Assembly: GCA_016617855.1 (NCBI GenBank) | Contig: JAECUM010000797.1 | Coordinates: 124,001-188,000, forward strand | Direction: 5' to 3' | DNA: 64,000 bases | DNA from: Megalonaias nervosa | Taxonomy: Eukaryota; Mollusca; Bivalvia; Unionida; Unionidae | Shown here: positions 1-12,506 of the stretch, piece after piece | Numbering within the stretch: the stretch's first letter is position 1 | Layout: every line of letters begins with the position of its first letter | Notes under the pieces: model-generated | Told to the model about the DNA's origin: nothing | Seen by the model: only the letters and a program-made list of their open reading frames with translations | The model's database searches: none | Program-made: the position numbers and the translations under genes

Positions 1-505
1 TCTTGAATATCAAAAGCCATGCAGTCCATCAGAATGATACGTTGACTCCATCTGGTGCTGTGTTGTTGCAGACATTCACTGACCTTAGTCTTCAGATTTT
101 GACTTTTGGAAATTTCAGCATGGCAGGAAAGGACTCCTCTGTTTCAAATACTTAAGGTCAGCCCTTATTAGAACTTGAGGTTGAGCATTGAAATTTTGTG
201 TCAGTCTGGTCCCAAAATGCAAGTTTTGAATGAAAGGTCATTTCCTGTGGGTAGTAAACTCCATCTTAACCTTGGGTTCTGAGTTTGATGATCTCCACAC
301 CAGATACGAGTCTTCTTACATTTAGATTTCATTTTATCAATTCCCTAATTAATTATTTTTAATTGATGTTGTTCCTTTTGAATTTCTGGGCATCATTTCA
401 TACTTGTAACCACACTGTTATATTATTTCAGGGTCTAGAGACTTTATTATACCCATGCTCTTTCATGCAGTGATGTATATGATTCATTTTATTGCACCAT
501 CTATT
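1..505. other. Unassigned non-coding flank or intron
   Basis: I see no exon, repeat family or RNA gene here. The next coding segment downstream belongs to the TM9SF2-like gene and starts in mid-protein. This stretch is therefore probably intron of that gene, but no splice site within it can be tied to a coding exon. Confidence 0.4.
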
Positions 506-515
506 TACCCATTTT

Positions 516-845
516 TTTTTTACCACTCCGGTGGCCTATTGGTTAGACCATCCACCTCAGATGCAAGGTCATGGGTTCGATCCCCGGCCGAGTCATACCA
601 AAGACTTACAAAAATGGTACTAACCGCTGCCTAGGTTGGTGCTCAGCATTAAGAGGTTAGTGTTAGGACTGGTCGGCCTGGTGTCAGAATAATGTGACTG
701 GGTGGGACATTATGCTACATGCCTGCGGCATGATGCCCCAGTGCTAGACATCACGATAAACTGCCACACTGCAGACATCGTAGCGATGTAACTGAAAAAT
801 TGTTAAAGCTACGTTAAAAATCCAAATCACATCACAACACACATC
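516..845 (+). mobile_element. tRNA-derived SINE, about 330 bp
   Basis: The head carries RNA polymerase III promoter boxes: an A-box-like stretch (TGGCCTATTGGTTAGACCA, about 531-549) and a perfect B box (GGTTCGATCCC, about 574-584). A non-tRNA body of about 250 bp and a degenerate A/C-rich tail follow. The 10-bp sequence TACCCATTTT occurs just before (506-515) and just after (846-855), as expected for a target-site duplication from LINE-driven retroposition. It lies in or beside a ~70-bp tandem array that contains the same word, so the duplication is supportive rather than conclusive. The body differs from the SINE family at 21.7, 50.9 and 57.1 kb. Confidence 0.75.
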
Positions 846-1195
846 TACCCATTTTCCAAACACACCCATTGTCTATGCCTGAACTGTAGATACTGTTTAA
901 TATGTCCATTTGTCCATACACACCACCAATTGTCTCTGTCTGAACTGTAAAACCCTTCTTTTCTTTCCTTGTCCATCCATCTGTCCACCTGTCTGCCAAA
1001 CCCACCCACACTCACCTATTGTCCCTGTCTGAAACGTAGACACCGTTTTACTTTACCTGCCCATTCACCTGTCTGCCGAATCCATCCATTGTCCCAGTCT
1101 GAACTGTTGATCCTACTGAACTTAACCTGTCCATTTGTCCACCCACACCCACAAATTGTCCCTGTCTGAACTGTAGATATTACTTTACTTAACTT
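846..1195 (+). repeat. Degenerate tandem array, unit about 60-90 bp
   Basis: Five units each contain a version of GTCCCTGTCTGAACTGTAGA, at about 871, 932, 1021, 1091 and 1158. They are joined by CCATTTGTCCACCCACACCCA-like spacers. The uneven spacing shows an old array with small indels. A short open frame here (969-1169) is low-complexity Pro/His/Cys-rich and is not a gene. Confidence 0.7.
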
Positions 1196-1503
1196 ACTAG
1201 CATTAAACTTGGGTGTGGGGATGTTTTTATGGAATAATTGATTATTTTACAAACACTAAAAATATAGGATGAAACAGTAATATTAAAAAATTTAAATTTT
1301 CATCAGAAATTAAAGTGAATAATCTAATGAATGAATGAACAATTCTCTTTTCTAGTTTCTTCTCAAATCTTAGATTGAAAATTATTTCATTGCCGTTTCT
1401 GCCCTTCAAGGAAAATTTAGATGGACCAGCCCTTCACAGATAAGTACATTGAAAGAGTAGCAATTTTTCACTCTTGATGTATTCTTAATTATATTTCTTT
1501 CAG

Positions 1504-1622
1504 GTTGAATTCCTGGAAGATGTCAAGTGTAAGATAGTGTGCGAAAAGGAATATAAGTCAGGGGATGCTGAGAAGCTGAACTTCCTGAAAAGGGCAATAT
1601 CTCTGAACTATCAGCATCATTG
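1504..1622 (+). CDS. TM9SF2-like: TM9SF2-like gene, internal exon (lumenal domain)
   Basis: First exon seen of a transmembrane 9 superfamily (nonaspanin) gene. These proteins have a large N-terminal lumenal domain and nine membrane helices and act in Golgi and endosomal membranes. The exon follows a pyrimidine tract and CAG at 1501-1503 and ends at a GT donor (GTAAGA) at 1623. It reads in phase 0 from GTT and ends inside a Trp codon (TG|G). The peptide includes KCKIVCEKEYKSGDAEKLNF and then LNYQHHW, the family signature just before the IVDNMPVTW segment. The two Cys match the conserved CxxxC pair of TM9SF2. The upstream exons with the signal peptide are not in the window. TM9SF2 is preferred over TM9SF4 because of the later exons. 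Confidence 0.93.
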
Positions 1623-2978
1623 GTAAGAAGAATAAAATAAATTTGACACATTGAAGGGCAGTTAGGAAGCTTACAAGTTTCTAAAATGCAAATAGTCAGT
1701 GGACCCATAGTTTTTAGGTCCTCCTTAAGACAGGCTGTTACTAGTGAAATGACGTTTTAGCAGGGTATGACAGGAGTATTCTTTCCAACCCACATTGCAC
1801 ATGATGGCCTCAGGGCTGGAATTTGACTTCTTGTACTACTTGCATTTTTCACCGGTGGAGAACTGAACTCAACGTTTTGGGCATAGTAACTTCCCAGATA
1901 TCTTATTCATAAAGATATGTGATAGCGCATTGAAAAGCAAAATGTCTCCACAATAAAAGGGTCTACAGGTTATTGAAAAGTGTCAAAAACTATTAACAAA
2001 TAGAGTGCTAGGTGTGACAGCAATTTTTAAAGGTACAAACCCTGACTTTTATTATATATTTATCTTAGGAGCTGTGTATAAGAAGGATTTTAAATTCACT
2101 GTTTGCACTCCAAACATAATATTCTCATGGTTTGGACCTATTTGTAGTATCAAGCTTGCTTTGGTTGCTTGTGGTCATTTGGTCAGAGTTTATGAATAAA
2201 TCATGTTTTGACACTTTGTATATCCAGCTTTCTAGTTCTCCAGTTTGCCATGTATGTTACTATAATGTGACATTTCTGCACACCTTTTCAGTGGGCTGCA
2301 CATGTTACAAGAAAGATATATTATTAATGATATTGTCATGGTTAATTAAAATGTTCCTTAGAACTCTGTTTTATTATGGAGGAAACTGTAGAACCTAAAG
2401 AAACCCACCTAAGCCCTACTTGGAGCTCAATATTACTTTAACTTATAATTATATATCCCTTGACTGACTGTCTTGTGCAAATGCATTGTGTGACATGAAT
2501 TTTCTCATATGTTGACAAGCACTTGTTAGGTGCAGTTAAATGTATATACAATGTGCAGTGTATATCAAGGCATTTGATTGGTTGTTTTTGTGCAATTCAC
2601 CGATCACAGACTTTATTTGCTGTCATGTAGCATGAAATAACATTTTGTCTATTATGATGCAGTAGTATATAAAATCAAGTGATATCCTATGATGTATTTA
2701 TGCTCAATTCAGCAGTAAACATTTTTGTTGAATGTATTTGGTTTCATTTTCTGTTGAGAGATGTGCATGCTATTACTATTGTTTTTTTTAAAAACAACAA
2801 ATTGGAGTATCAGATAAATTATATACAGAATTTGCACTGTTGGATATTGTTGTCTTATTAAGTATATTGGGTTCCAGTCTCACACTCTTGTATTTCAGGC
2901 ATGAGCACTTAATCATCAGTAGAAATATTGTATAAATATAAATATAAAATGCATGTAATGCCAATTTCTTTCATACAG
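1623..2978 (+). other. Intron, 1,356 bp, nothing recognised
   Basis: AT-rich intron between two coding exons, with GT donor and CAG acceptor. I see no mobile element or RNA gene. Short open frames here (for example 2005-2199 and 2132-2398) lack family similarity. Confidence 0.7.
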
Positions 2979-3108
2979 GATACTTGACAATATGCCCCTG
3001 ACCTGGTGCTTTGAGGCACAAAATGGTGGGAAAAGTTGTAGCACTGGATTTTCCGTTGGTTGTTATGTCACAAAGGAAGGACATAAGAAAGACAGCTGTA
3101 CTATGAAT
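2979..3108 (+). CDS. TM9SF2-like: TM9SF2-like gene, internal exon (lumenal domain)
   Basis: The first base completes the Trp codon from the previous exon; the exon then runs in frame to a GTGAGT donor at 3109 and ends in phase 0. The peptide starts ILDNMPLTWCFEAQNGG and continues to FSVGCYVTKEGHKKDSC. This matches the family pattern VDNMPVTWCY...F.IGCY.T..GH.KD.C, including the conserved Cys residues of the lumenal domain. The acceptor is TTCTTTCATACAG. Length (130 nt) and phase fit exactly between its neighbours. Confidence 0.95.
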
Positions 3109-4080
3109 GTGAGTAGTCTTCGCTTTTGCTGTTGTAATATTTCATTTTTTTAAAGTTTTTGTTGTAACATAATCCTTATTGCTATCTGGATAACCCCTCC
3201 ACTAAATTTCCTTGACTGTTCATCTTTTTTAACATGTCAGCAAAACATACATATATATGTACAAAAAGCTATTTTTACACGAGTTTGCTATTCACTTTTA
3301 ATACATTAGCCCTAAAATATATCATTGCATTTGTTTATTTGTTTTAAAAAGATGATATTTACTTGGAAATCTTCAGTTGTTATTCATCTGATGCTACAAC
3401 TAATGTGATTAAACCTTGCAGCTGTGGGAAACCAAAGAAATCCTTTAGCTGAAAGCCACTGATTGCTTGATGATTACATGATTTGATTTTACAATATAGT
3501 AGCTTGAATCATGTTCATTATCTTATGAAGAAAACTAGAGTTTTAAAATCGAGAATAAATAACTAAAAGTTGCAACAGTAACTATTTTTCTGTCTGTCAC
3601 AGATTAAATAAGGAAACTGTGATATTTTGCCTTTCAAGAATGATTATTTTAACAGAAGTACTACATCGCCTGTTAATTGTATTGATTGCCTTTTCCAAAA
3701 TGCCACATCTCTGTCCATGCTAAATGTATATATAATTGGAGGTCCAGAATTGAAAAGAACATGTTTCTGTCTGATTCTTCTTTCATAGCCAACATACAGA
3801 ATATCTTCCTAATTTTCCTTGGACATCATCCAAGTTCACATGCGAAGATTGTTCATTTAAATTCTCCATTGGTGTTTTTCCATGTCCTTTTGGCCAATCT
3901 TAATTTTTGTGTTGAGTGTTTTTCTCCCATCCTTGAATTATTTGAATGTTTTTGTGTCCCTTTTGCTAATTATGATGTGTTTCTTTTGACCCTTGCTTAA
4001 CAGACAAATGCTTTCATTCATTGTCGACCGCTATGTAACTGGTATTCAGGTAAGTATTACTGACTGTTCTTTTGGTTTCT
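3109..4080 (+). other. Start of intron 2, nothing recognised
   Basis: First part of a 9,398-bp intron (3109-12506). It is AT-rich. I see no coding segment or named repeat. The open frame at 3686-4000 has no recognisable domain. Confidence 0.6.
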
Positions 4081-5640
4081 GGTCATCTTGCTCCTTGTAA
4101 ATTGTTCTCATTAGAGTTTAATCTGCTGTGGGCGAGTACAGGAAGACCCCACACGCAGACAGATAACGTATAGGTTGTCTCTATACAGATCATTTGTGAG
4201 ACTTGGTTAAGAGTACGCCTACAGAAGGAGGAAGAAAGGTCCCCCTTCTTTCTTGTCATTGCAAGATGACCCACTTTGTGTCCAGAAGATGTCTGGATCC
4301 TTTCCAAGTTTAGGTCCGCTGGTTGGAAGAGATTCAAGGAGCAGTCTGAGATTGCCAAATTACCAAGGATCGCGGATGTTTGGTCCAGTATCAATGTCAG
4401 TTAAGGATAGATCCTTGGCCCCTCCCAAGGGAGGAAGAGTGTCAAAGAGCGAGTCCTGCCCTCCTGACAATGATGAGCAGCAACTTCTCATGATAAGTAT
4501 AATTTCTGGTGACCAGTATAAGCAAGTTTCTTCTGTCTAATGATAGGAGAAAGCGGCAATCTCACTGATATTACCTCAGGCATATTCATCTGTGAATCTT
4601 TGTTGCCATACTGGTCTTGACTCACCAGGTGTCTCACGTCAGTAACCCACTGAGGTTTCATCACTGCACCATACCATAAAGGTAACCAGACCCTAGGCTT
4701 TGACTGTCAGTCCATTGACAGGGATTTGGTCATTGCCTATTTCACCCCCCCACCCCCACCCTAATCTCTATGTAACTGTCCGATCGGGATGTGAATAAGA
4801 AATGGGGCTTAACCTTACTTGATAGTGAATCTTCTTTCTCCCTGATGACATCATATATCTCTCTTTCTTGGTTTCAAGGTGTGGCAGACATGACATGTGA
4901 GAACCTGTTTAGTCACCTGAGGCCCTGTCCAACAAAAAGGAGGTGGGCCATCACTCTGATTTAAGAATTAAGGGATCAGTGATCCCATTAACATAGGAAG
5001 ACAACTAGATGGATTAGGCCTATTAACCTGTGAGGACTTTCAGAATGATGCAAACACTAATTTGCTGTCTTGCTCCGGTGTTTCCTCTAGTGGTGCAAGA
5101 TTGAGAGTCAAAAATATCCTTGTTGTCAGAACTGGAGGTCAGATTGAGTGAAAAGCAAACCTTAATGTCATAATTGAGGTTTGTATAAATATTTGCAGCT
5201 CTTTGATGCACAAATTAGGGTTAAGGGAAATACAGTTACTCTCAAGAGAGTGATGCCAGAGAGGGCAGCATTGGGAGCAGTTTCAGTTTGACAAATGTCC
5301 TTTGCATTCAAGTGGATTCAATTGAGTTTTCAGAAGAGACTGTTGTGGCAGGTCTTCTCCTTCCATTCAGTTCTTTTGCTACTTCTCACTTAATGGGTTA
5401 GGTGTTGAAGAAGGAAGTCAGGACATTTGATAAGGCAGTAAATACTGTTGAATCACCCCCTCCAAGACTTGTGCCCCAAACCTTGTGGGACTGAAAACAG
5501 AAAGATTCTCTCCAGTCTGGAGAGGCTTTCAGGATTAAACAATCACTTAAATCTTTTGTGACTCCTACATTATATGATCCCTGAGTTTGTGCAAAAAATT
5601 TTCCCAGGGTCAAAAGATCACCAGACAGCAGAAGGGGTCG
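4081..5640 (+). other. Possible retroelement debris, unassigned
   Basis: This stretch is less AT-rich than its surroundings and has short plus-strand open pieces (4253-4540, with LQDDPLCVQKMSGSFPSLGP; and frame-broken peptide-like text around 5440-5700, such as SPVWRGFQ). The texture resembles the coding part of a decayed retroelement, possibly the gag-like ORF of a DIRS element, but I cannot match a domain. It directly precedes the longest copy of repeat family A, so it may belong to the same element. Confidence 0.3.
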
Positions 5641-5699
5641 TTTATACCCCCCTTGTTAACTCCAGTCTCTGGTTTCAGCTCAGAGTGTCACAGAACCCC

Positions 5700-8600
5700 A
5701 GCTGTTCCTTTGTTTGAATTTATTTTCAGAATTCCTATGAATACTGATAGAAAGGGAACCTAGGTTGACCTCCCTAGATCAGCCTTTGTATAAGAAAAGA
5801 TCTGTAAAAGAATCCAGAGTTGGCTTTTGGGGGTTAACTTGCTTCACAATAAAATAATCTTTGTATTTGATAGCCAAAGTTGAAACAGTGAGTTTATTAC
5901 TCTCTACCAGATATTGTCATCCACCTAAGGTCCGGTTGTCTGCCACCTGCCATCGTAATTGATAACAGACATTGATGTGTGCAGAGTAAATAGCAAGGTA
6001 CAAAAAGCATACACAGCATTGCCATTAAGAATACTTTCTGTAATCCATGCTAGTAAAATATTGTCGTTGTTGCTCAATGTAAATGTATTTCCTAATAATG
6101 AATTTATTTGTGAAATGTTATATTTTTAACATTCAATATATTACTCTTCAGAGATGCTGCCAGAGTGTTTGATTGTTTGAATTGCACAAAATTTGTGCAC
6201 TTGGAAAGCAATGATGCATGAGAACTTCTGTAAATTAGTTTTAAGTTGCACCAATAAAAGTGTACTCTGCGCATTATAAAATTTATATTTAACTTAAAAT
6301 CATTTATGTGCTTGTTGTGGAATAAATCACACAGCAGGTAGAGGTATTGTAGGCTTTTTCGACATCTGTCTCTTTTCAGGTAAGCAGCAGTTTACATGTC
6401 TTTGTTCTTCAACTTGACATGAATGGTTGTTGAACTAATTTGATTACCACATTGAGTGACAGAACAAATATTCTGTTGTAGTTTGAACTTCGCATCAAGG
6501 AAGTTCTGTAAATGCATGTTTAAAATACAGGCTACCTAGAACACTAAAATGGCTGATTCCCAATGTTGTTCATCTTCAGATAATTTCTTTTGGGAAATAA
6601 TGGCTGATGATAGTGATGATGACAATGATTTTTGAAGTTATTAACTGCATCAGATTATTGGAACTGGGAAAGTTGAAGGTTACCCCCCCCCCAGTGTGTG
6701 TTTCCAGTCAGCTGACCATCCCTGTTTTACATTGCCAACCCTGGCACTATTTTCACCTATGGAATAAAATTAAATAAATTAAAAACTTAAAGAGAAAAGC
6801 ACATAAGTATATGGGTTTCTTCTCCTCCAAATAACTACTTGCCTTTATTAATTTTAAAATTAGTGCAATAGGAAACACACTTTTTTTTTGCCTAATGAAG
6901 ATAATGGTGAGTGACAATAAAATATGTACAATTTAAAAGTAGGGTGCAATTTTCATCTCTTTTCTCGCACAGTTTAGTTCTGCTGCATCTTGTGCTACAA
7001 AACTATATAGCCATATATGGTTTAACATAAACTGAATAAATAAGAATCTAAAATGAAATAAAAAGGTAACAATATTTATTTAATCAAAATATCTTGCTCT
7101 TAAAAAGACACTATGGCATTGATAGACTTAAAACCTAATACACTGCACCCTGATAACTCGCAAACCCGCTTACAATGCAGGGTCATGCTTGGATCCCATT
7201 TTTTAAACCAGAAAATGCCAAAAAATGATCCCTATTTGTTGAACTTTAAGAAAATCGCAGTCAAAATTGGGAACAGAAACTTTGATGTATCGCTCATTTT
7301 ATCGTCAAAAACGGTAGACAAGACCTGGAAATTTTAATCAACTTTTAATAAGAAGTCATATATTTTGTTACATTTTCTTTCCAAACAACATTCTTAGTAC
7401 ACCATAATTAACGATATTCAAGGAAATTTCAATCAGTGAAAATGTCACGCCTTGTGGAGGCAGTACTGTAATAAATAAATACCAATTAAATATTTTTGTA
7501 TCAATAGAAATTTGTGTTCTATCTTTTAGTTCCTTTTAAGTGTAATCATCATAAATGCAGTGTGTCCTCTTGTAAGTAAACGTAAAGTGTGTCAATCTAC
7601 CATACCAGCTATGTCTGCGAGCCTAATTCTGAGAACCTAATTAAGTGCCAACCGTATTTTGATATCGGACTAGCAGAAGCGTCTGTTGTATTGTTGCACT
7701 AAATAAAAAGCGGGCCTTCTTTTCTATTATCATATTAATTATGTCTTTTGAATCAAATAAAGGAGGTGGAATAAAAAAAAAGTTAAAAGGCATACAAATC
7801 CTACATGCTTAAGAACCAGCGGCCCCAGTCTTATGTCGGTTAACTCATTTCATTTGATCAATCAAACACTGCTATAGACGTTATTGTGTACGTAATTTGA
7901 TTAATCTGCCTTAAATTAATTGTGATTAAAGATAGCAAGACAACCAAGCGAAATGAGTACTTCGTAAAATAAAGAGCTTTGTTTCACAGATACGGACCAT
8001 TGTGGGGAAGATGAATTTCAGAGAATTCCTTAATGCACACTTAGAGATATCCTCAAGGATGATAAGAAGTTTCACTATTACTTGAAGAGAAATCACAGCA
8101 CCAATATTTTACTAATTGACCAATACAGAAATTGAGTCTCATTGTAGATGAATGATTGTCTCACGAAATAAATGTTGTGTGTGTTTGATAAAAAGGAATC
8201 TTGTTTGTTAGTGTATCAACAGTTAGTCTGGTTCCCTGATTCGTAGACTCCTTCTTTCAGAAAATACTCTTATATACCACTCCGGGAACCAGACTAATCA
8301 ACTAAATAAAAAGCTGTGATGTAATACACAAATGTTTTCGCATACCATTGCTGAAACCAGTTGGAATCATGTTATTGATCTTTCAGATGTTGGACATTTT
8401 GAAAATAAATGTAATTTTTACAGAATAACAAACGACTTCATCAGAAAAAGCACTTTAGTGACAATTCTCAACGCAATTATAACATGAGGATTCAGTCATT
8501 AAACAGCCCAGTTCCCACTCACCCCCTAACCTTGTGATTATATCTGAGTTTTGGGAGGTCCCACGGTAACTCGCACCTGCTCTTATAGTGTGGTCGTTGT

Positions 8601-9400
8601 TTTTGGACCCAGATGTGTGCTAGTTATTGAGAGAGATGTGTATAGCATTATGTAGCAGATAAGGATTTTGGTATAATAGTCGGCGAAATGCTGATTTAAG
8701 AAAGTGAAACTTGGACAGCTTATGCTAAATAAAATCATATATTGGAGGAGAAGTATCCAAAGGATGATACATAGAGTGGTGAAAAATTATACAAAACAAC
8801 CATAATAAAGTTTTCCATCTTGTTGAAGCTGGCTAAGCTAGCTGTGTACAGGTTCCCTCAGACAACAGACTGAAAAGTAGATTTCAGCACAGAACAATAT
8901 TCATGCACAGATAAGGCACAGATTAGGCTCAGAATCAATCAGCATCATGCACAGATTAGGCTCAGAATCAATCAGCAGATTAACGTTTATAAAACGAGAG
9001 GTGACGTCTTTAAAAGATTGTGATTTCTACAGAGCAGGAAGAAAGAGCAACAGATATTGAAGTTTTAGTGAAAATTGAATCATGCCTGTTTCCTCCTCCC
9101 CTTTTTTTTTCTACTCTCCCCTAATTTTTGTGACAAGAGGGGAGTTGCCCCCTTTTGATAAAATTATGGCAGCATCTCTGACTCTTGGTAATTTTGCATC
9201 ATATACCATGTCAAACAGAAATTGCTGGTGCCTTCAAGCAATCAGTTGTTTCTTTCTTTCATTTGTTTGTGATTTTGTTGGATCTAATTTTAATTTTGAT
9301 TATATATTTAAACCTTAGAGGACATCCACCACAATTTGTTCATGTATATTCACATCAATGAACAACTTTTTACCCGACATAAGCGATACACTTTATGAAA
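5700..9400 (+). repeat. Interspersed repeat family A, longest copy (A1)
   Basis: This stretch shares collinear blocks with three other places. 5700-6250 matches 57630-58090 (shared GAATCCAGAGT and TAACCTTTGTATTT-like text). 7020-7140 matches 28207-28340 (CTATGGCATTRATAGACTT). 7150-8640 matches 34390-35940 (TTAAACAGCCCAGTTCC and many others). 8650-9180 matches 28345-28870 (GGCAGCATCTCTG). 9220-9390 matches 58160-58330. The copies keep the same order and strand but retain different parts. No long open frame, recognised domain or terminal repeat is seen, so the class is unknown. A non-autonomous DNA element or an untranslated retroelement part are both possible. Confidence 0.7.
8222..8302. repeat. 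Hairpin-forming inverted repeat inside family A
   Basis: The word TTAGTCTGGTTCCC near 8222-8237 returns as its reverse complement GGGAACCAGACTAA near 8283-8297, with a spacer of about 45 bp. The family copy at 35485-35560 keeps a weaker version (AGCCTGGTTTTC ... GGAACCAGTCAGC), so the structure predates the split of the copies. Confidence 0.7.
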
Positions 9401-10576
9401 TGTATACATTACAGGATCAGGCAGAATTTTGGATAGTGGATTTGTTTGTGTCTTTTATACCTAAAAAAAGAATAAATTTGATGTTTATCTTTCTATATCA
9501 TTCTTTTCACTGCCAGGAGTGCAATATCACTGATGTTTATATGATAATTAACAAAGAATATAATGCAAACTGCAGCAGAACTAAGGAAATGAGTGGGTCT
9601 GTACATTCCAATAACATAGTATTGAGGGGGGAAAAAAGATTCATTGCACAAAATGTAGTATTAATACAGTTTGTGAGGCATTGTCATTCTGTTAATATTT
9701 TCTAAACTTTGATTTGACATTATGTCTATTACATTAACTTCAATAGAACTAGGAGAAGTTTAGAATTAATTTTTTTTTTTTTTTTCCAGTATTAGAAAGT
9801 AAGCAAATAGCTCCTGAAAGAGATAATGTTATAGATAAACTGGTGCATATCTCCATCTTTTCTCTCTCTCTGAACCTAGTTAGAACATGCTTGCAGGAAT
9901 CATACAAACAGTAAACCATGCTCATTTTATCTGCAGTTACTTGGTGAGATAGAATGTACTGCAGAGTTATTCTCTGTGAGCTACTATAGCAACTTGGTTA
10001 GGACAGGTTGGGGGGGAGGTCTTCATCCTTGCCACTCTCCCCACCTCCCACCTCAATACCTGGGGTTTCAGACATTGCTTGAGTTAATACTGTATGACTG
10101 TAAAGGCAGTTGCATTTGTTTTCTTACATTAGTTTTTGTTTGGAGCCATCAGCCACCCTCCAGATTTGTAAATTTAGAAATGCAGTAGTAGCAGGTAGTG
10201 TATTGCTACATATTGACTATTAAAATGTAGGTTTTTGGGGGATGGGTGATGAAACTAATTTGAATTATTTAATATTTACCTCCTGCTGTTGCAAAGATTC
10301 CCACGTCATGGTATTCTGTATATTGACTCCTACTAATGAATCAGACTGTGACCATGTTCTGTTGAGTTCTAGGTCTGCAACTGCTAATTGGAAAAGGGAA
10401 TCTTTAGTTTGGATTGGGAACTTGACATCAGTAAAGGGTAAGCAGTGCAATAGTAGCAGAAAAGTAGTACATAATTATTACTTGTTTTATTGTTGTTCAC
10501 CTCCCCCGAATGAGTAGTGCTATTTGCTGTAGTAGCATATTAATTATATGCTTTTTTCTTCTATCTTTTACTTATA
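9401..10576 (+). other. Intron 2, nothing recognised
   Basis: AT-rich intron with a long T run at about 9768-9786. Short open frames (9358-9705, 9976-10188, 10242-10517) overlap each other on different frames and strands and show no domain. Confidence 0.55.
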
Positions 10577-11985
10577 CAGTAAAACCTGTTGTGAGAGATA
10601 CCCCTTCTGCCAACAGAAAAATGGTATCTCAAGACAGGTGGTCTCTCATAACAGGTTTGTACAAAAAAGACCAGTTTCCGAGATCCAGTTTCAGAACAAA
10701 TTTAAAAAAAATAACCACAATCACTGTACATATATTCTATTCTTTATTATTAATACTTGCTAAGATATTGTATGCATTCATCTGAAAACAAAATTATATA
10801 GCAATAAAGATATACTTCTATCATTAAAACATGAAAGTACATTTACATTTGAAGAACACATGTACATGTATTAGCATATGAAATCATTTCTGATTTACTC
10901 CTTTTCATTTATTACACCCTAAATTTGTTTTATCAATTTTGATCCACTATTTTGCGAGTGGTATTTCAGTTACGATAATTATTTTCTCCAGCGTTAATAT
11001 TTGTCTCTTTTTAGTTCGAGGTTCTTCCATTGTTATTAAGGCACTAAGTGTTAACATTAGTAGTACTCAGTTGTAATACCCACTGTAAAGACAGTTTTGA
11101 CTAGACTTTGGGGAAAATATGAAAAATCTATACATGTGCATTGCATATCTAACAATTAATGAAATAAAAAGAAAAAGGTACCTCATCCAGAAACAGAATC
11201 ATTTGCTTAGAGACAAAAATCAATGGCTTAATTCAAAGAAGACATACAGGGATTAACTCTTGAAACATAGTGTGTAACCCAGTTGCATCAACTTGGATAG
11301 ACCATTAGAAGACGGCTTGGCGATCGGGACGTAATCACTGTAACACTGGGGGAAAAAACAACAAACATCACAAGTCTTTAACACAATGAATCAAATCCCG
11401 CAAACAATTCTCACTTGGTGGTTTAATAGACAAAGAACTTATTCACCCCCAGGCAATACAGATTACCTCTGAAGACAAAACAATATACACAACCACTACC
11501 TTAATTTCGGCACCACAGTGGCAAGTCCAGACATTACATTAGCCTGGTTTACGGACTAGACCATCTGTCACTATATACAAGCCAGTAGCCAGCTCCTCTT
11601 TTTTTGTTGTTGTTCTGTTTATGTTTGTTTTTGATCAGAACAGTCTTTACTATTCAAATGATCGGTGTTACAAATTACATTAAGTATACCGACAAAATTT
11701 CAGAATTGGTAGCCAGCCTATTATTTTTTTAGAACGGTACAAGTGGTCATTGTCATAGGGATTAAATAAAGGTCAGTGGAGTTTATCCCTGTTTTTGTGA
11801 TGCAGCCATTCATAGCAGTGTTAAAATGCATATTTTGCCAAGACATCAAGGTCGCTGGTCATGTTCAGCAGATGGTCATTCATGACAGAGCATTTATATA
11901 ATAAAATCAATCCATGGACTATGATTGTGGTTGGAAATGACAGGTGGTCACTAATAGCAGAGGTTGCTCATAACCGGTTTTACAG
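10577..11985. mobile_element. Non-autonomous DNA transposon with pogo/mariner-like ends
   Basis: The left end reads CAGTAAAACCTGTTGTGAGAG after a TA at 10575-10576. The right end, reverse complemented, reads CTGTAAAACCGGTTATGAGC and is followed by TA at 11986-11987. A CAGT-type tip, AAAACC and a TA target site are typical of Tc1/mariner-pogo elements. Just inside the left end, the tip repeats in inverted orientation (GGTCTCTCATAACAGGTTT at about 10641-10659), giving a subterminal palindrome. The interior of about 1.4 kb contains no transposase, so the element would have needed one supplied in trans. Confidence 0.65.
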
Positions 11986-12506
11986 TATATGCAGTGATAA
12001 AGTAACATGCAGAAATTTCATTTTCCATAATAAAACATACTCTTTTAAAATTAATAGAAGCCTTTGAAACCTCTTTGAAAAGTCCTTGAGAATCAACTGT
12101 GACACTCTGTGTTTGTATGAATTAAATTTGATGCCAAGTAAGAGTATGTACATCAAGGGTTTGGCAATGAGTTGTTTCTTAGTTATGACTGGGACCTAGT
12201 TCCCAAGGTGCAGTGAGAGACCCAGGTTACAGTGATTGTGATATAAATGATACGATATTTTCTGCCAAGAATGTGTACAGACCATGTCCTCTGAACTTTT
12301 CTGTCCTCTCTGCAGTTTCATTACATGTGTATGAATGACAGGCTGATAGATGAAATACTCAGGTGTGCATTGAGAAAATACCCTTGCAAGCAGGTATCCC
12401 TGAATAGACTTGCACAAGTAGTCCTAATAGGTTAATGCTAGTCTCTTGTCTATAAGTGACATGATGAATTTGGAGATTTGGAGTTACATTAATATTTTGT
12501 CTTTAG

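Noticed and set aside
838..1200. CRISPR-like regular repeats
   Set aside because: The genome is eukaryotic; units vary in length and sequence and there are no unique spacers. It is an ordinary tandem array, as are the 35-, 37- and 47-bp minisatellites.
4253..4540. 95-codon open frame considered as a host gene exon
   Set aside because: No family match, no clear splice sites in phase with the TM9SF2-like exons, and neighbouring text looks like decayed retroelement. Listed only as unassigned debris.
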